Shown: piece by piece, positions 52,606 to 61,111 of the stretch
Layout: each line of letters begins with the position of its first letter
How positions within the stretch are numbered: position 1 is the first letter of the stretch
From: Halodesulfovibrio sp.
Lineage (GTDB): Bacteria > Desulfobacterota > Desulfovibrionia > Desulfovibrionales > Desulfovibrionaceae
Length of the DNA stretch: 64,000 bases
Direction of reading: 5' to 3'
Assembly: GCF_015482765.1 (NCBI RefSeq)
Contig: NZ_JADMLB010000067.1
Span: 24,738-88,737 of the forward strand
Translations under genes and position numbers: made by a program
Notes under the pieces: generated by a model
Databases searched by the model: none
The model's input: the letters and a program-made list of their open reading frames with translations, nothing else
Told to the model about the DNA's origin: nothing

Positions 52606-54108
52606 TTATTGTGCGGTGAATTGTCGTTCAAATTCCACAAATTTTGTTTCCAGTGCCCATTGTTTATTGGCTTTAGGATTTTCTGTGAGGAGTTTTTGGC
52701 ATATACCGGTTTTTTTGTTTGTAAGAGAGTCCTTGCATTCATCACCCATGATATATGGAGATGTGCTTTTCCATAAACTTTTTCCCGGAAGGAGGCTGTA
52801 CTCCAGACTGTTTCGGGCAAGAGTTTTGAGCTGTGCGTAGGAAAGATTGTAGTCGTGCGCAGCACGGACATATTCGTTTGTAATATCTATACGTGTCAGT
52901 CCGCCGCTTTCTGTTACCAGAACGACAGGCACATCATACTGCTGGAGAACAGGGAACGGGTTTTCTTTTGCGGTGATAGAGCGAACTGCTTCTTCACTGG
53001 TAAGAGCAATTTCTACAGGAATTTTTTGTTCAGAAAGTGCGTTGAGCAGGGCAAACGGGTTGTTCTCGTACATGATGGCAGAGCCGTGGCTGATGCGAGT
53101 AGCATTCCCTTTGGTGACTGCCATTCGGATGCGATCTTTGAATTTTGTCGGTTGAATCATACCGAACTCAAGGTAACCGGCAGTGATGATGGTTTTAACC
53201 TCAGAAAATTCTTTCATGTTTGTGAGCAGATTCAGCATTTCCAGTTGGAGATCGTAATCTCGCAACGCAACTGGGTGGTCTTCATCGCCGGTAAGAGCAA
53301 CGCCTACAAAGCGTGAATCTGCTGCGACAGTTTTAAATGCATAAATGAGTTGAGCAAAGACAACGGAAGGGGCCTGAGTTCTGTCTACGCTTGCAACCAT
53401 ACGTACAGTAACTGATTGAGCTGTTTTAATGGGCAGGTGTTTTTTTGTTCCAGCCATAAAAGAGATCAATCGATCTTTTCCTTTGTCAATGGAGTCCATT
53501 GCGGGAACAGCTGTGAGTACAGAGTACATGTCTTGAGGTGTTCCTTTCCATGTCACATTGTTCGCGGCATCAAGAAGTTTAGCCGGAGCCCACGGAAGGA
53601 GTACTTCAAGGTAATCAAGGTGCTGGTAGGCAGCATTTTCGATAACTGCACTGAGCAGAAAGCCGAATTGGTCAGGTGTTATTTCATGAAGAGAAATTAT
53701 GTGTTGTTTTGAATTAAAAGACGCAGATGAAAGGTCTTCAATTGCTTCGCGGTAATTTTTTTCTGAATCAAAGAATTCTTTTGCCGGAGCTGTCCCCGGA
53801 GGGCAGGCACCATTCAGCGGAGGAACTGCGTAATAGGTGGGAAGTGTTATGCAGTAGTTTTCCTTTTCCGCAAGCAGGAGATAATCTTCAGGATAGATCG
53901 ATTCTTTGAGACGCACCCGCAGGTCGCCCCCCTTAGGCATGCCCGAAATAAAGCCGCGCAGGGTCAGGGGATTAGAACGTATTGTTTCGTAAAATGCCTG
54001 TGTGTTTTTTTCGTTCGCTGAACTTGACTGTTCTGCAAAGGCTGGCGTCAGACATAGAACAAGGAGAAACATCAGAGCAGGTACAAGTAATTTTTGAGCA
54101 GAATACAT
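52606..54108 (-). CDS. Exported ADGF/adenosine-deaminase-fold protein lacking catalytic residues
   Basis: A 500-residue protein with a signal peptide (cleavage near FAEQ, residue 26) and AGGAG five bases before ATG 54108. The sequence follows extracellular ADGF-type adenosine deaminases: MPKGGDL near residue 57, LAEKENYC, RISHGSAI near 338, and DVPVVLVT through NEYVRAA to LARNSLEYSLLPG. The active-site positions are altered: the zinc HxH is RVR (64-66), the HAGE motif is TAGY (309-312), and the zinc Asp pair after VT is ES (400-401). His341 remains. It is probably a pseudoenzyme that binds a ligand or partner in the periplasm. Confidence 0.78.
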   Translation of the reverse strand: MYSAQKLLVPALMFLLVLCLTPAFAEQSSSANEKNTQAFYETIRSNPLTLRGFISGMPKGGDLRVRLKESIYPEDYLLLAEKENYCITLPTYYAVPPLNGACPPGTAPAKEFFDSEKNYREAIEDLSSASFNSKQHIISLHEITPDQFGFLLSAVIENAAYQHLDYLEVLLPWAPAKLLDAANNVTWKGTPQDMYSVLTAVPAMDSIDKGKDRLISFMAGTKKHLPIKTAQSVTVRMVASVDRTQAPSVVFAQLIYAFKTVAADSRFVGVALTGDEDHPVALRDYDLQLEMLNLLTNMKEFSEVKTIITAGYLEFGMIQPTKFKDRIRMAVTKGNATRISHGSAIMYENNPFALLNALSEQKIPVEIALTSEEAVRSITAKENPFPVLQQYDVPVVLVTESGGLTRIDITNEYVRAAHDYNLSYAQLKTLARNSLEYSLLPGKSLWKSTSPYIMGDECKDSLTNKKTGICQKLLTENPKANKQWALETKFVEFERQFTAQ

Positions 54109-54141
54109 AAAAACTCCTGAGATCAAAGGTGCGGCGTGTGC

Positions 54142-54795
54142 TTAACGCATCATCATTTTTGAAACGATCATACGGGAATTGTTTTCCGTTTGTTGATAGT
54201 GTTCTTTAGACATTCCCGCACCTAAGGCAATAGCACGGCGTCTGTCTTTATTGATAAAGTCATATCCTCTATATCCACCGTTGTTGAGGATAAGCGGGGC
54301 ACCGGTCATGGCAGCAAGTTTTGCGACATGTCCGTTAGTCAGGGCATGTTCAGCACGGGCGGTAATTTCAAGATACACATTTTTTTCTGCCGCCAGCTGT
54401 GCTTCCTGTTCTGTGACGAGTCCTGGATGTGCCAGAAAATCTGCACCGCCTTCAATTGCAGCAAGGTTGGTTCCTTCATCTACAATATCTGCAATAGTCT
54501 GTCCGTGTACACAAATGATTTGTGCTCCCATCTCCCGTGCTTGAACAATGGTATCCGGAATAAGTTGTGGAGGGACATGGGTAAGTTCCACTCCGGCATA
54601 AAGGTCTATTCCCGAGTAAAGAGAGTAACTGCGGATCATCGGAAGCAGGCTTTCAAGCACCGATTGCATATTGGTAGCGTCAACATGTTCAGTAAACGCG
54701 ATTGCACGGTAACCGGCAGCCTTGGCAAAACGCATTGCTGCTGCGGGAGTTTGTTCCCCTGTGCTGAGTGAGGTATGAACATGAAGGTCAATCAT
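54142..54795 (-). CDS. PHP-domain phosphoesterase (histidinol-phosphatase-like)
   Basis: A 217-residue PHP-domain protein with the metal-binding motifs in order: DLHVHTSLS, FTEHVD, GVELTH, CVHGQT, LAHPG. The usual final Asp-His motif is replaced by NNGGYRG, so one metal site may be altered. PHP proteins hydrolyse phosphoesters; related short forms are annotated as histidinol-phosphatase-like without proof. It lies 33 bases upstream of the deaminase-like gene, so the two are probably one operon. Confidence 0.85.
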   Translation of the reverse strand: MIDLHVHTSLSTGEQTPAAAMRFAKAAGYRAIAFTEHVDATNMQSVLESLLPMIRSYSLYSGIDLYAGVELTHVPPQLIPDTIVQAREMGAQIICVHGQTIADIVDEGTNLAAIEGGADFLAHPGLVTEQEAQLAAEKNVYLEITARAEHALTNGHVAKLAAMTGAPLILNNGGYRGYDFINKDRRRAIALGAGMSKEHYQQTENNSRMIVSKMMMR

Positions 54796-54955
54796 TACAT
54801 AATATCCTGTTGGTTGATTACATTGGTAGTAAGTGTATAGTCAGCCGTAAACATACTACCTTTTGATATACGGGTAGGCTGGGGACTTTGTCTACAGCAT
54901 GAAAAAGATGTCGTTGTTAGGTCGTATTCTATTGTTAATACTTGTTTTTTCAAGT

Positions 54956-55007
54956 ATTTCTAAATTGTGTAGAAATAGCTTGCCCAATGACATTGTATTG
55001 GTATAGA
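54956..55007 (+). promoter_or_regulatory. Putative rubrerythrin promoter with upstream dyad
   Basis: TTGCCC (54980-54985), 16 bases, then TATAGA (55002-55007) could be the -35/-10 pair. Just upstream is a 7-7-7 inverted repeat, ATTTCTA and TAGAAAT (54956-54976), a possible operator, next to an AT hairpin at 54937-54958. The repeat does not match the usual PerR box. Confidence 0.4.
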
Positions 55008-55057
55008 AGGAAAAACAACTTAACAAGAATCATTACTAATTAGGTAAGGAGTGATAG

Positions 55058-55642
55058 ATGAGTAAGCTTAAAGGCACCAAAACTGAAAAGAATATTTTAG
55101 CTGCGTTCGCAGGTGAATCTCAGGCTCGCAACCGTTATGACTACTTTGCCGGTGTTGCTAACAAAGAAGGCTATGTACAGATTTCCAAGATTTTTGAGGA
55201 AACTGCATTGCAGGAAAAAGCTCACGCTAAGCGCTTGTTTAAGTTCCTTGAAGGCGGTGAGGTAGAAATTACTGCTGCATTCCCTGCAGGTATTATTGGC
55301 GACACTGTTACAAACTTGAAAGAGTCTGCTGCTGGTGAACGTCACGAGTATATGGAAATGTACCCTGAGTTTGCAGAGATTGCAGATCAGGAAGGTTTCC
55401 CTGTAGTTGCTGCTGCAATGCGTTCCATTGCGACTGCTGAGAAGCACCACGAAGAGCGTTACCTTGCAATGATGAATTCTATTCAGAACGGCGATATTTT
55501 CAAAAAAGCAAAGCCGGCTGCATGGCGCTGTATCAACTGTGGTTTTGTTCACGAAGGATTGACTGCTCCGGAAGTCTGTCCAGCATGTGATCATCCGCAG
55601 AAGTACTTTGAAGTACGCCTTGAAAAATGGTTTGTATCATAA
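55058..55642 (+). CDS. rbr: Rubrerythrin
   Basis: Rubrerythrin reduces hydrogen peroxide in anaerobes. The 194-residue protein has a four-helix diiron domain with ligands E20, E53, H56, E94 or E97, E128 and H131, followed by a C-terminal rubredoxin-like centre with C158, C161, C174 and C177 (CINCG and CPACD). AAGGAG precedes the ATG. It stands alone between a possible promoter dyad and a strong terminator, so it is probably induced by itself. Confidence 0.96.
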   Translation: MSKLKGTKTEKNILAAFAGESQARNRYDYFAGVANKEGYVQISKIFEETALQEKAHAKRLFKFLEGGEVEITAAFPAGIIGDTVTNLKESAAGERHEYMEMYPEFAEIADQEGFPVVAAAMRSIATAEKHHEERYLAMMNSIQNGDIFKKAKPAAWRCINCGFVHEGLTAPEVCPACDHPQKYFEVRLEKWFVS

Positions 55643-55689
55643 CTGATAAGTCTGGTTAGCAGAGCAGCTCTGCAGAAAGAAAGTAATAG

Positions 55690-55723
55690 AAAAGGTGAGT
55701 GGTTTATCCACTCACCTTTTTTT
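55690..55723. terminator. Bidirectional terminator after rbr
   Basis: AAAAGGTGAGTGG pairs with CCACTCACCTTTT around a 5-base loop, with T7 on the plus side. Confidence 0.92.
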
Positions 55724-56570
55724 ATTTAGAGCCACCCGATGCAATAACGTTCTTGATTTCTTTATGAAGAACATCTTTTAAGTCAGGTCGTTGTCTGACC
55801 GTTAAGTAGGATTCTAAGAAGATTTCTGCTTCTTCTAGAGATGCATCGTATTTTTTAGAAAATAGACTATGCCGAACAGCGTGTTTGGAGCGTTTCAAGT
55901 TAAGAAAACGCCACGGGTAGAAGTTGTCAAAATCATAAAAATGAAGATCGTATGTTTCACCGATTGGACGAACTGAGATGTTTTTGTCTGTATCTTCAGT
56001 ATAGATTCCAAGATTATGGAGTTCTGCCATTTTTTTACCGAAAAGGATAAAGAATGCATTACGTTTTTCTTGTGAAAAGTCGTGAAGCATTTCACGGAAG
56101 TCATAAAAGTAGATGTCAGTATCTTTAAGCTTTCGAGTAAAAAGAACAGTTTCTTTTCCCGGATTCATTCTGTTACCGGAGAGCAGTGCCAATGGTTCAG
56201 TTGTCGGCAGGTTGTTCTCCATAAGGAAGCACATGGTGCTGAAGTTGCGACGGGCTTCTGAAAAAAAGAACGTATGCAGCAACGCATGTTTGTAATCGTT
56301 ACGGGTGTAGATTTTAGGAAAAACTTCTACGTCGTCGATTGTAAATGAAATATCATTAAGCGCTTCACGCTTTCTATTTTTAGAATGGAATTCTTTAGGC
56401 AGGGCTGTGGAACGAACTTCGATCCATTTAGCCTTAAGCTTTTCCATAAAAGCATCTGAAACTTGCGGTGCAGCACGCCAGACATAACTTCCATCAGAAA
56501 GTGATCTGCCTTTGAAGAGGGCTGCAATATGGTTAAGGGTAGTGATTACCGGAGAATCTGGTCTACTCAT
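55722..56570 (-). CDS. Kdo/WaaP-family lipopolysaccharide kinase-like protein
   Basis: The 282-residue protein has a protein-kinase-like fold of the WaaP/Kdo kinase group. Visible are a helix KKMAELHNLGIYTEDTDKNI (the catalytic-loop region, with Asp and Asn in place) and YDLHFYDFDNFYPWR, where DFD would bind metal. Family members phosphorylate sugars of the lipopolysaccharide core at the inner membrane. The start is ATG 56570 with AGGTGA upstream; a GTG three codons earlier overlaps that site. It is alone on its strand, with no lipopolysaccharide genes nearby. Confidence 0.75.
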   Translation of the reverse strand: MSRPDSPVITTLNHIAALFKGRSLSDGSYVWRAAPQVSDAFMEKLKAKWIEVRSTALPKEFHSKNRKREALNDISFTIDDVEVFPKIYTRNDYKHALLHTFFFSEARRNFSTMCFLMENNLPTTEPLALLSGNRMNPGKETVLFTRKLKDTDIYFYDFREMLHDFSQEKRNAFFILFGKKMAELHNLGIYTEDTDKNISVRPIGETYDLHFYDFDNFYPWRFLNLKRSKHAVRHSLFSKKYDASLEEAEIFLESYLTVRQRPDLKDVLHKEIKNVIASGGSK

Positions 56571-56690
56571 GTGTGTCACCTATTGTGCTGTAGTCATAAT
56601 GTCTGTGGGGTAATACCATAAACAAATCTGAAAGGGTATTCCCGTTTTTTGTCTTTCAAATCAATATATTATGATTTTGTTGTAGCATTG

Positions 56691-57023
56691 TTAGTGAACA
56701 GGCGGTGTGGTGACATTGATAAGTATGATCCCTAAAATCATAAGTAAAATTGCCGGGATAATACGTGGACTGAGGTGAACATGAAACACGATTCGGTCTA
56801 CAATAAAGCTTCCTGCTATGCCGCCTACTCCCCATAGTGCATAGGCAACTGACAGGTGAAAGTAAGACAGCGCCGGTTTAAGCATAAGAAAAGCGCAGAT
56901 CACCAAAGTAATCGAAAGGAAACCCCAGCGCTTGATGGAGAAACCTTTTGAGCGCTTGATAGCCCAGTTTGCGGCAATATCGAGTCCAATGGAGCTGAGA
57001 ATCCAGAGTAATGCGTTAATCAT
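56691..57023 (-). CDS. SMR-family transporter subunit (MdtI-like)
   Basis: A 110-residue protein with four membrane spans, of the small multidrug resistance family. It resembles MdtI: LSVAYALWGVGGIAGS is the signature of the third span. The essential first-span glutamate is an aspartate here (LDIAANWAIK). It overlaps the partner gene by 8 bases, which implies a heterodimer. MdtIJ exports spermidine in E. coli; the substrate here is unknown. Confidence 0.85.
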   Translation of the reverse strand: MINALLWILSSIGLDIAANWAIKRSKGFSIKRWGFLSITLVICAFLMLKPALSYFHLSVAYALWGVGGIAGSFIVDRIVFHVHLSPRIIPAILLMILGIILINVTTPPVH

Positions 57024-57354
57024 TTGAGTGCCTCATCACGTGGTGCAACCATACTAATCCTGTCATGACACATGCGATACCGATGAGTTTAAGTGGGGGC
57101 ATGGGCTCGTTAAACAGGAAAAAACTTGTTGCGGCGACAAGTGCTAACCCGACTCCTTCCCAGCACGTATAGGCGACGCCCAGAGGGATACGTAATACTG
57201 CTTTGGAAAGCAGAAAGTACGATAACGCTATGAATATGCTGGTGGCAATCATTCCGGTTTGACCAGAGTGAATATCATCAAAAGCCTTAAGAGATGTTGT
57301 TCCTGCTATTTCACTGAGAATGGCGGCGAGCAGGAATAACCAAGAGCGGAGCAT
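57016..57354 (-). CDS. SMR-family transporter subunit (MdtJ-like)
   Basis: A 112-residue four-span SMR protein with the conserved glutamate in span 1 (LSEIAGTTSLK) and the MdtJ-like third span LGVAYTCWEGVGLALV. The start is ATG 57354 with AGGAGG four bases upstream; a longer frame begins at 57414 without a site. Translation is coupled to the MdtI-like gene. Confidence 0.86.
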   Translation of the reverse strand: MLRSWLFLLAAILSEIAGTTSLKAFDDIHSGQTGMIATSIFIALSYFLLSKAVLRIPLGVAYTCWEGVGLALVAATSFFLFNEPMPPLKLIGIACVMTGLVWLHHVMRHSND

Positions 57355-57530
57355 AATTCCTCCTGACGGTTGTTCTTGTGCAGGAATGGAAAACTGTTTC
57401 GTGTAGCGTTTCATGACGGATATCCAACTGATGAGAAGTAGAGTTCAGGTGAGCTAAAAAGTAGTGTGAAGTGTTGTCATAAAGAGTGACTATGATCCGA
57501 TGTGTAGGAAAGGTAAATTAAAAATAATGA

Positions 57531-57557
57531 AAAACGCCCTGCTGAGCAGGGCGTTTT
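57531..57557. terminator. Terminator of the miaB operon
   Basis: AAAACGCCCTGC pairs with GCAGGGCGTTTT. It lies just past the bifunctional-nuclease stop codon. Confidence 0.9.
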
Positions 57558-57559
57558 AT

Positions 57560-58144
57560 TTACATTTTGTATTTCGTATCGGGTTGCATCTTTTTTAGTA
57601 GATCAGCTAACGATTCATCATCGTTACCGCGATCCGCAGCTTGTGCAACGCGTCTGGAATCTATCTGAGTTTGTTCCGAATTCTGTGCAGAACGCATCAT
57701 TTGTGCTGCACCGTCTTTTGCCGGATCGCTTGGCTGCGGAGCTTTTTCACCTTCCGCATTTGTTGCTTCAAGCACATCATCAGAAACCAGAATCGGAATG
57801 CCTGCACGCAAAGCCAACGCAACAGCGTCTGATGGTCTACAGTCTATGCGGCTGCGTTTGCCCCCCATATCAACATCAAGCTCTGCGAAGTACGTTCCGT
57901 TTTCAACACGTACAATGTCCACTCCCAATAACTGGGCACCTAGTTCTTCAATGCTGCTGAGCATAAGGTCATGGGTCAGAGGACGTGGAACTTCCACCTG
58001 ATTGAGAAAGATGGAAATAGCCATTGCCTCCATCGCACCTATCCAGATATTCAGCATTCTTTCGCCTGCCGGATCTTTAAGCATAAGTATGGGGGCTCGG
58101 GTTTTCTTATCCAGCGAAAGTCCGGCGACTTCCATTCTTACCAT
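57560..58144 (-). CDS. Bifunctional nuclease family protein (DUF151)
   Basis: A 194-residue protein whose first 135 residues are the BFN domain (DUF151): LDKKTRAPILMLKD, LNIWIGAMEAMAI, RPLTHDLM and CRPSDAVALALRAGIPI. The founding plant members cut DNA and RNA; the bacterial role is uncertain. The C-terminal tail is low-complexity. AGGAG lies four bases before the ATG, which overlaps the end of miaB. Confidence 0.88.
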   Translation of the reverse strand: MVRMEVAGLSLDKKTRAPILMLKDPAGERMLNIWIGAMEAMAISIFLNQVEVPRPLTHDLMLSSIEELGAQLLGVDIVRVENGTYFAELDVDMGGKRSRIDCRPSDAVALALRAGIPILVSDDVLEATNAEGEKAPQPSDPAKDGAAQMMRSAQNSEQTQIDSRRVAQAADRGNDDESLADLLKKMQPDTKYKM

Positions 58145-59490
58145 GTGTCTCCTGCCTTTTCAGCAATGAGAGAGTGTCTGGTGGCTTTGGTAACAGTTAC
58201 CGGAAGGATTTTTCCTGTAACATCTTCACCTTCAGGCAGGGTGACGATCACCAACTGACCATATATATCCCGACCTTGCCATGACACGCCCTCGGTTCCG
58301 GGACGTCTGCTGACTCCTTCGAAAAGAATGTCCAGTTTTTTACCTACCATAGATTGGAGGATGCGTTCAGTATTATCTGTCTGCCATGCTTGATAGCGTG
58401 AAAGTCTATCCTGCATAACTTTTTTATCTACCTTATTCGGCAGCATTTCTGCTCTGGTTCCCGGACGGTCAGAGTAGTTGAATGAGAAACTTTGTGCGTA
58501 GTCTGCAATCTTTGCAATACGCATTGTTTCAAGGAAATCTTCTTCTGTTTCACCGGGGAAGCCGATGATCATATCTGTAGTGAGCTGGATGTCGGGCCGT
58601 ACTGCTTTAAGTTTTTCTACAATAGTAAGGTATTTTTTAATATCATACTTGCGTCCCATTTTTTTCAGAACAGCGTCGGAGCCGGACTGAAGAGGCAGAT
58701 GCAGGCGAGGGCAGAGAACATCCAGTTCGCCGAATGCTTTGATAACTTCATCCGCAATATCTTTAGGGTGTGATGTAACAAAACGAAGACGTTTTAAGCC
58801 GTCCAGTTCTGCAATTTTATAAAGCAGTTCGGTAAAGGAGGTACCGTCACCGTGGCTGTCTTGCCCGAAAGAGTTCACGTTTTGCCCAAGCAGTGTGATT
58901 TCGCGTGTGCCGCGTGAAAGCAAATCTTTGCATTCATCGATAATTGCCTGAGTCGGGCGGGATTTTTGACGTCCTCTTGTGTACGGTACGATGCAGTATG
59001 CACAGAAGTTATCACAGCCTGTCATAATATTTACAAAGCTGGAAACCGGTGCTTCAGAGTCATCCCAGTTGCCGTCACGGTCTGGATATTCTTCTGAAAA
59101 ATCAAGAAGGCTCATGCGCAGTGAAGGATCGTCCACGAGTCTGTCGAGAGCCTGAGGCGCAGAGGAAAGGCCGTCTGTGCCAAAGACAAGGCGAACCTGT
59201 TTGAAGCGTTTGAAGAATCCACGACCGACTTGCTGTGCAACACATCCGCCAACAGCAACAATAACGTCTTCACGACCTTTGGTCATAACGTTGATGCGCC
59301 CCAGAAGACTGTATACTTTTTGCTCAGGTTTTTCCCGAACTGAACATGTGTTTACAATGAATACGGAAGCATCTTCCGGTTTTTCACATTCTGTAAAGCC
59401 TCTGGAAGCAAGGGTGCGTTTCAACCAGTCAGAGTCGCTGACGTTCATCTGGCAGCCGAACGTCATTATATGAAATTTGCGTTCAATCAT
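58138..59490 (-). CDS. miaB: tRNA-2-methylthio-N6-dimethylallyladenosine synthase
   Basis: MiaB adds a methylthio group to A37 of certain tRNAs. The 450-residue enzyme has an N-terminal domain with three cluster cysteines (C13, C49, C83), the radical-SAM cysteines C159, C163, C166 (CDNFCAYC) and a C-terminal TRAM domain. It is the middle gene of a three-gene operon with a small membrane protein upstream and the BFN protein downstream. Confidence 0.95.
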   Translation of the reverse strand: MIERKFHIMTFGCQMNVSDSDWLKRTLASRGFTECEKPEDASVFIVNTCSVREKPEQKVYSLLGRINVMTKGREDVIVAVGGCVAQQVGRGFFKRFKQVRLVFGTDGLSSAPQALDRLVDDPSLRMSLLDFSEEYPDRDGNWDDSEAPVSSFVNIMTGCDNFCAYCIVPYTRGRQKSRPTQAIIDECKDLLSRGTREITLLGQNVNSFGQDSHGDGTSFTELLYKIAELDGLKRLRFVTSHPKDIADEVIKAFGELDVLCPRLHLPLQSGSDAVLKKMGRKYDIKKYLTIVEKLKAVRPDIQLTTDMIIGFPGETEEDFLETMRIAKIADYAQSFSFNYSDRPGTRAEMLPNKVDKKVMQDRLSRYQAWQTDNTERILQSMVGKKLDILFEGVSRRPGTEGVSWQGRDIYGQLVIVTLPEGEDVTGKILPVTVTKATRHSLIAEKAGDTW

Positions 59491-59532
59491 AAAAAAATCT
59501 CGTTATTGCCTGTTGTGGTGGCGGGCAGTCTA

Positions 59533-59775
59533 TTATTGAGGAGAGTTGGTGTCGTTTTCGTTGCGGAACATGGCAGGCACGGATTCACCCGGAGCACGCA
59601 TTCCCCCGATGGCAAATAATGCCATAGGAATAAGCAGGCATAAGATTCCCCAGAAAAATGGGTTACGCCCTTTTTTGTGCGCTAGTACTGCGCCAATAAT
59701 TCCGGCGACAGACCAAATAAGAAACATGTAGATATATCCGGTATTGGAAAAATCAAGTGCCAGCATATCGTTCAT
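59533..59775 (-). CDS. Small membrane protein, 80 residues
   Basis: Start ATG 59775 has GGAGAG five bases upstream; the longer frame does not. Two hydrophobic segments (IYMFLIWSVAGIIGAVLA and FFWGILCLLIPMALFAIGG) are joined by the basic loop HKKGRNP, so it is an inner-membrane hairpin. The family is not recognised. It lies 42 bases upstream of miaB. Confidence 0.7.
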   Translation of the reverse strand: MNDMLALDFSNTGYIYMFLIWSVAGIIGAVLAHKKGRNPFFWGILCLLIPMALFAIGGMRAPGESVPAMFRNENDTNSPQ

Positions 59776-60012
59776 GACAGCTCTCCGTAAAAGTATCGTT
59801 TCCGCGTGAATGCGGTGAGTATCAATACGGTATAACAGTAGTGGGTGCAAGTGAAGCAAACTGTATTTCCTATTGGCAGGGTAGGAATTACGATGTATAG
59901 CAAAATAACCTTGGAGTTGTCATGAAGAACGGGGCGTTATGTGTTGTTATAACGACTTATTTCTCAATACGTTCTTTATTTAGATGAGATAACAATGCTG
60001 GAGGATAGTGAT

Positions 60013-60216
60013 ATGGCTACATTAAAAGTTTCCGGAATGAAAAGTCCTGACTGTGCTGCAACTATTTCTGAAGTGGTAAAAACCGTAGATGGTGTTGAAG
60101 TTGTAAACGTTAATTATGCCACTGGTGAAGTTACCTATGGTCCGACAGAGTGTGTTGATCCGGCATTGATTGAAGAGATGATTAAAGAGGCTGGATACGA
60201 ACCGGACGATAATTAA
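60013..60216 (+). CDS. Heavy-metal-associated (HMA) domain protein with one cysteine
   Basis: A 67-residue protein with the ferredoxin-like HMA fold of copper chaperones: LKVSGM at the start, then the loop, and VNVNYATGEVTY. The canonical GMxCxxC is GMKSPDC, so only Cys14 is left and the first cysteine is Ser11. GGAGGA seven bases before ATG 60013 sets the start. Metal binding is therefore doubtful or altered. No copper ATPase is nearby. Confidence 0.82.
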   Translation: MATLKVSGMKSPDCAATISEVVKTVDGVEVVNVNYATGEVTYGPTECVDPALIEEMIKEAGYEPDDN

Positions 60217-60247
60217 TTCGAGTGGTTTGTTAATCGAATATGTATGG

Positions 60248-60283
60248 AAAAGGCTTAGAGGAATATCCTCTAAGCCTTTTTTT
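60248..60283. terminator. Bidirectional terminator after the HMA gene
   Basis: AAAAGGCTTAGAGGA pairs with TCCTCTAAGCCTTTT around ATA, with T7. It can also end the ferritin-like gene on the other strand. Confidence 0.92.
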
Positions 60284-60349
60284 ACATGCAGGTGTGCAGG
60301 AAAACAGAGCTGTGAATACGGTATGGGGTATGTTTCCTGCGAAGTTGTA

Positions 60350-60829
60350 CTACAATTTTGAGTACATGTTCTGTAATCTGATTAAGTGGAGTTTTTCCTC
60401 CTGAGCACATTCTTTTACGGCTGCTTTTTCAGATTCAGGAACAAAGGTTTCCATTTCTACAAAAAAGAGCAGGGTGTCTTTTTCAAAGTTCATTGCCATT
60501 CTGATAGCTTCTTTTTCATCTTCCAATGCATTGAGTTGCTTCTCAACACTTTCATCGGAGAACAGAGCGTGAGATTCTACAAGTCCTTGAATGTAAGAAC
60601 CATATTCTTCATCGGTAGCCCATGCAGGAAGTTCAATATCTCCTAAGCGATCTGCAAGATCCTGAAAGATTTTCTGGTGTTTTGTTTCTTCTACTGCAAG
60701 GTAATGAAACAGTTCACGGGTTTCAGGAGTTTTTGCTGCTTCTTCAAGACGTAAGTAAAACTGACGACCTTTTTTTTCTATTTCAACTGCAATATTTGCT
60801 ATTTCATTAGCACGAAAAAAACTTGCCAT
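60350..60829 (-). CDS. Ferritin-like / rubrerythrin-domain protein
   Basis: A 159-residue four-helix protein with paired Glu and ExxH motifs (VEIEKKGRQFY, EETKHQ, FEKDTLLFFVEME, EEKLH) that suggest a diiron site. It lacks a rubredoxin domain. Family members are thought to handle oxygen stress or iron in anaerobes. AGGAGA lies before the ATG. It is a second diiron protein close to rbr but is separately transcribed. Confidence 0.85.
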   Translation of the reverse strand: MASFFRANEIANIAVEIEKKGRQFYLRLEEAAKTPETRELFHYLAVEETKHQKIFQDLADRLGDIELPAWATDEEYGSYIQGLVESHALFSDESVEKQLNALEDEKEAIRMAMNFEKDTLLFFVEMETFVPESEKAAVKECAQEEKLHLIRLQNMYSKL

Positions 60830-61017
60830 GAGATCTCCTAATGTTTTGTGTTGCGTGATTGTGCCGTACAGCGTGGAGTTCAGAAATCAAATCGCTGGGC
60901 AACATATATTTGTTGTGCACAGGAAAGGGGGAAGGCGTCAATGAATACGTATTTCATGTCGGTGTTGCACCTGATAAAATAACGGGTGAAGGACGTTGCG
61001 GGAGTTTGTTGGAAATG

Positions 61018-61060
61018 AAAAAAGCGAGCTGCGAAAAAAATCGCAACTCGCTTTTTGTTT
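61018..61060 (-). terminator. Terminator of the cutA-pfkB operon
   Basis: AAAAGCGAGCTGCGA pairs with TCGCAACTCGCTTTT (one mismatch) around A/T-rich loop bases. It can act on either strand. Confidence 0.82.
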
Positions 61061-61111
61061 TTTTTACGGCATCTTGCTACCTATTCTTGAGGCAGAGAAG
61101 CGTGTAAAAGT

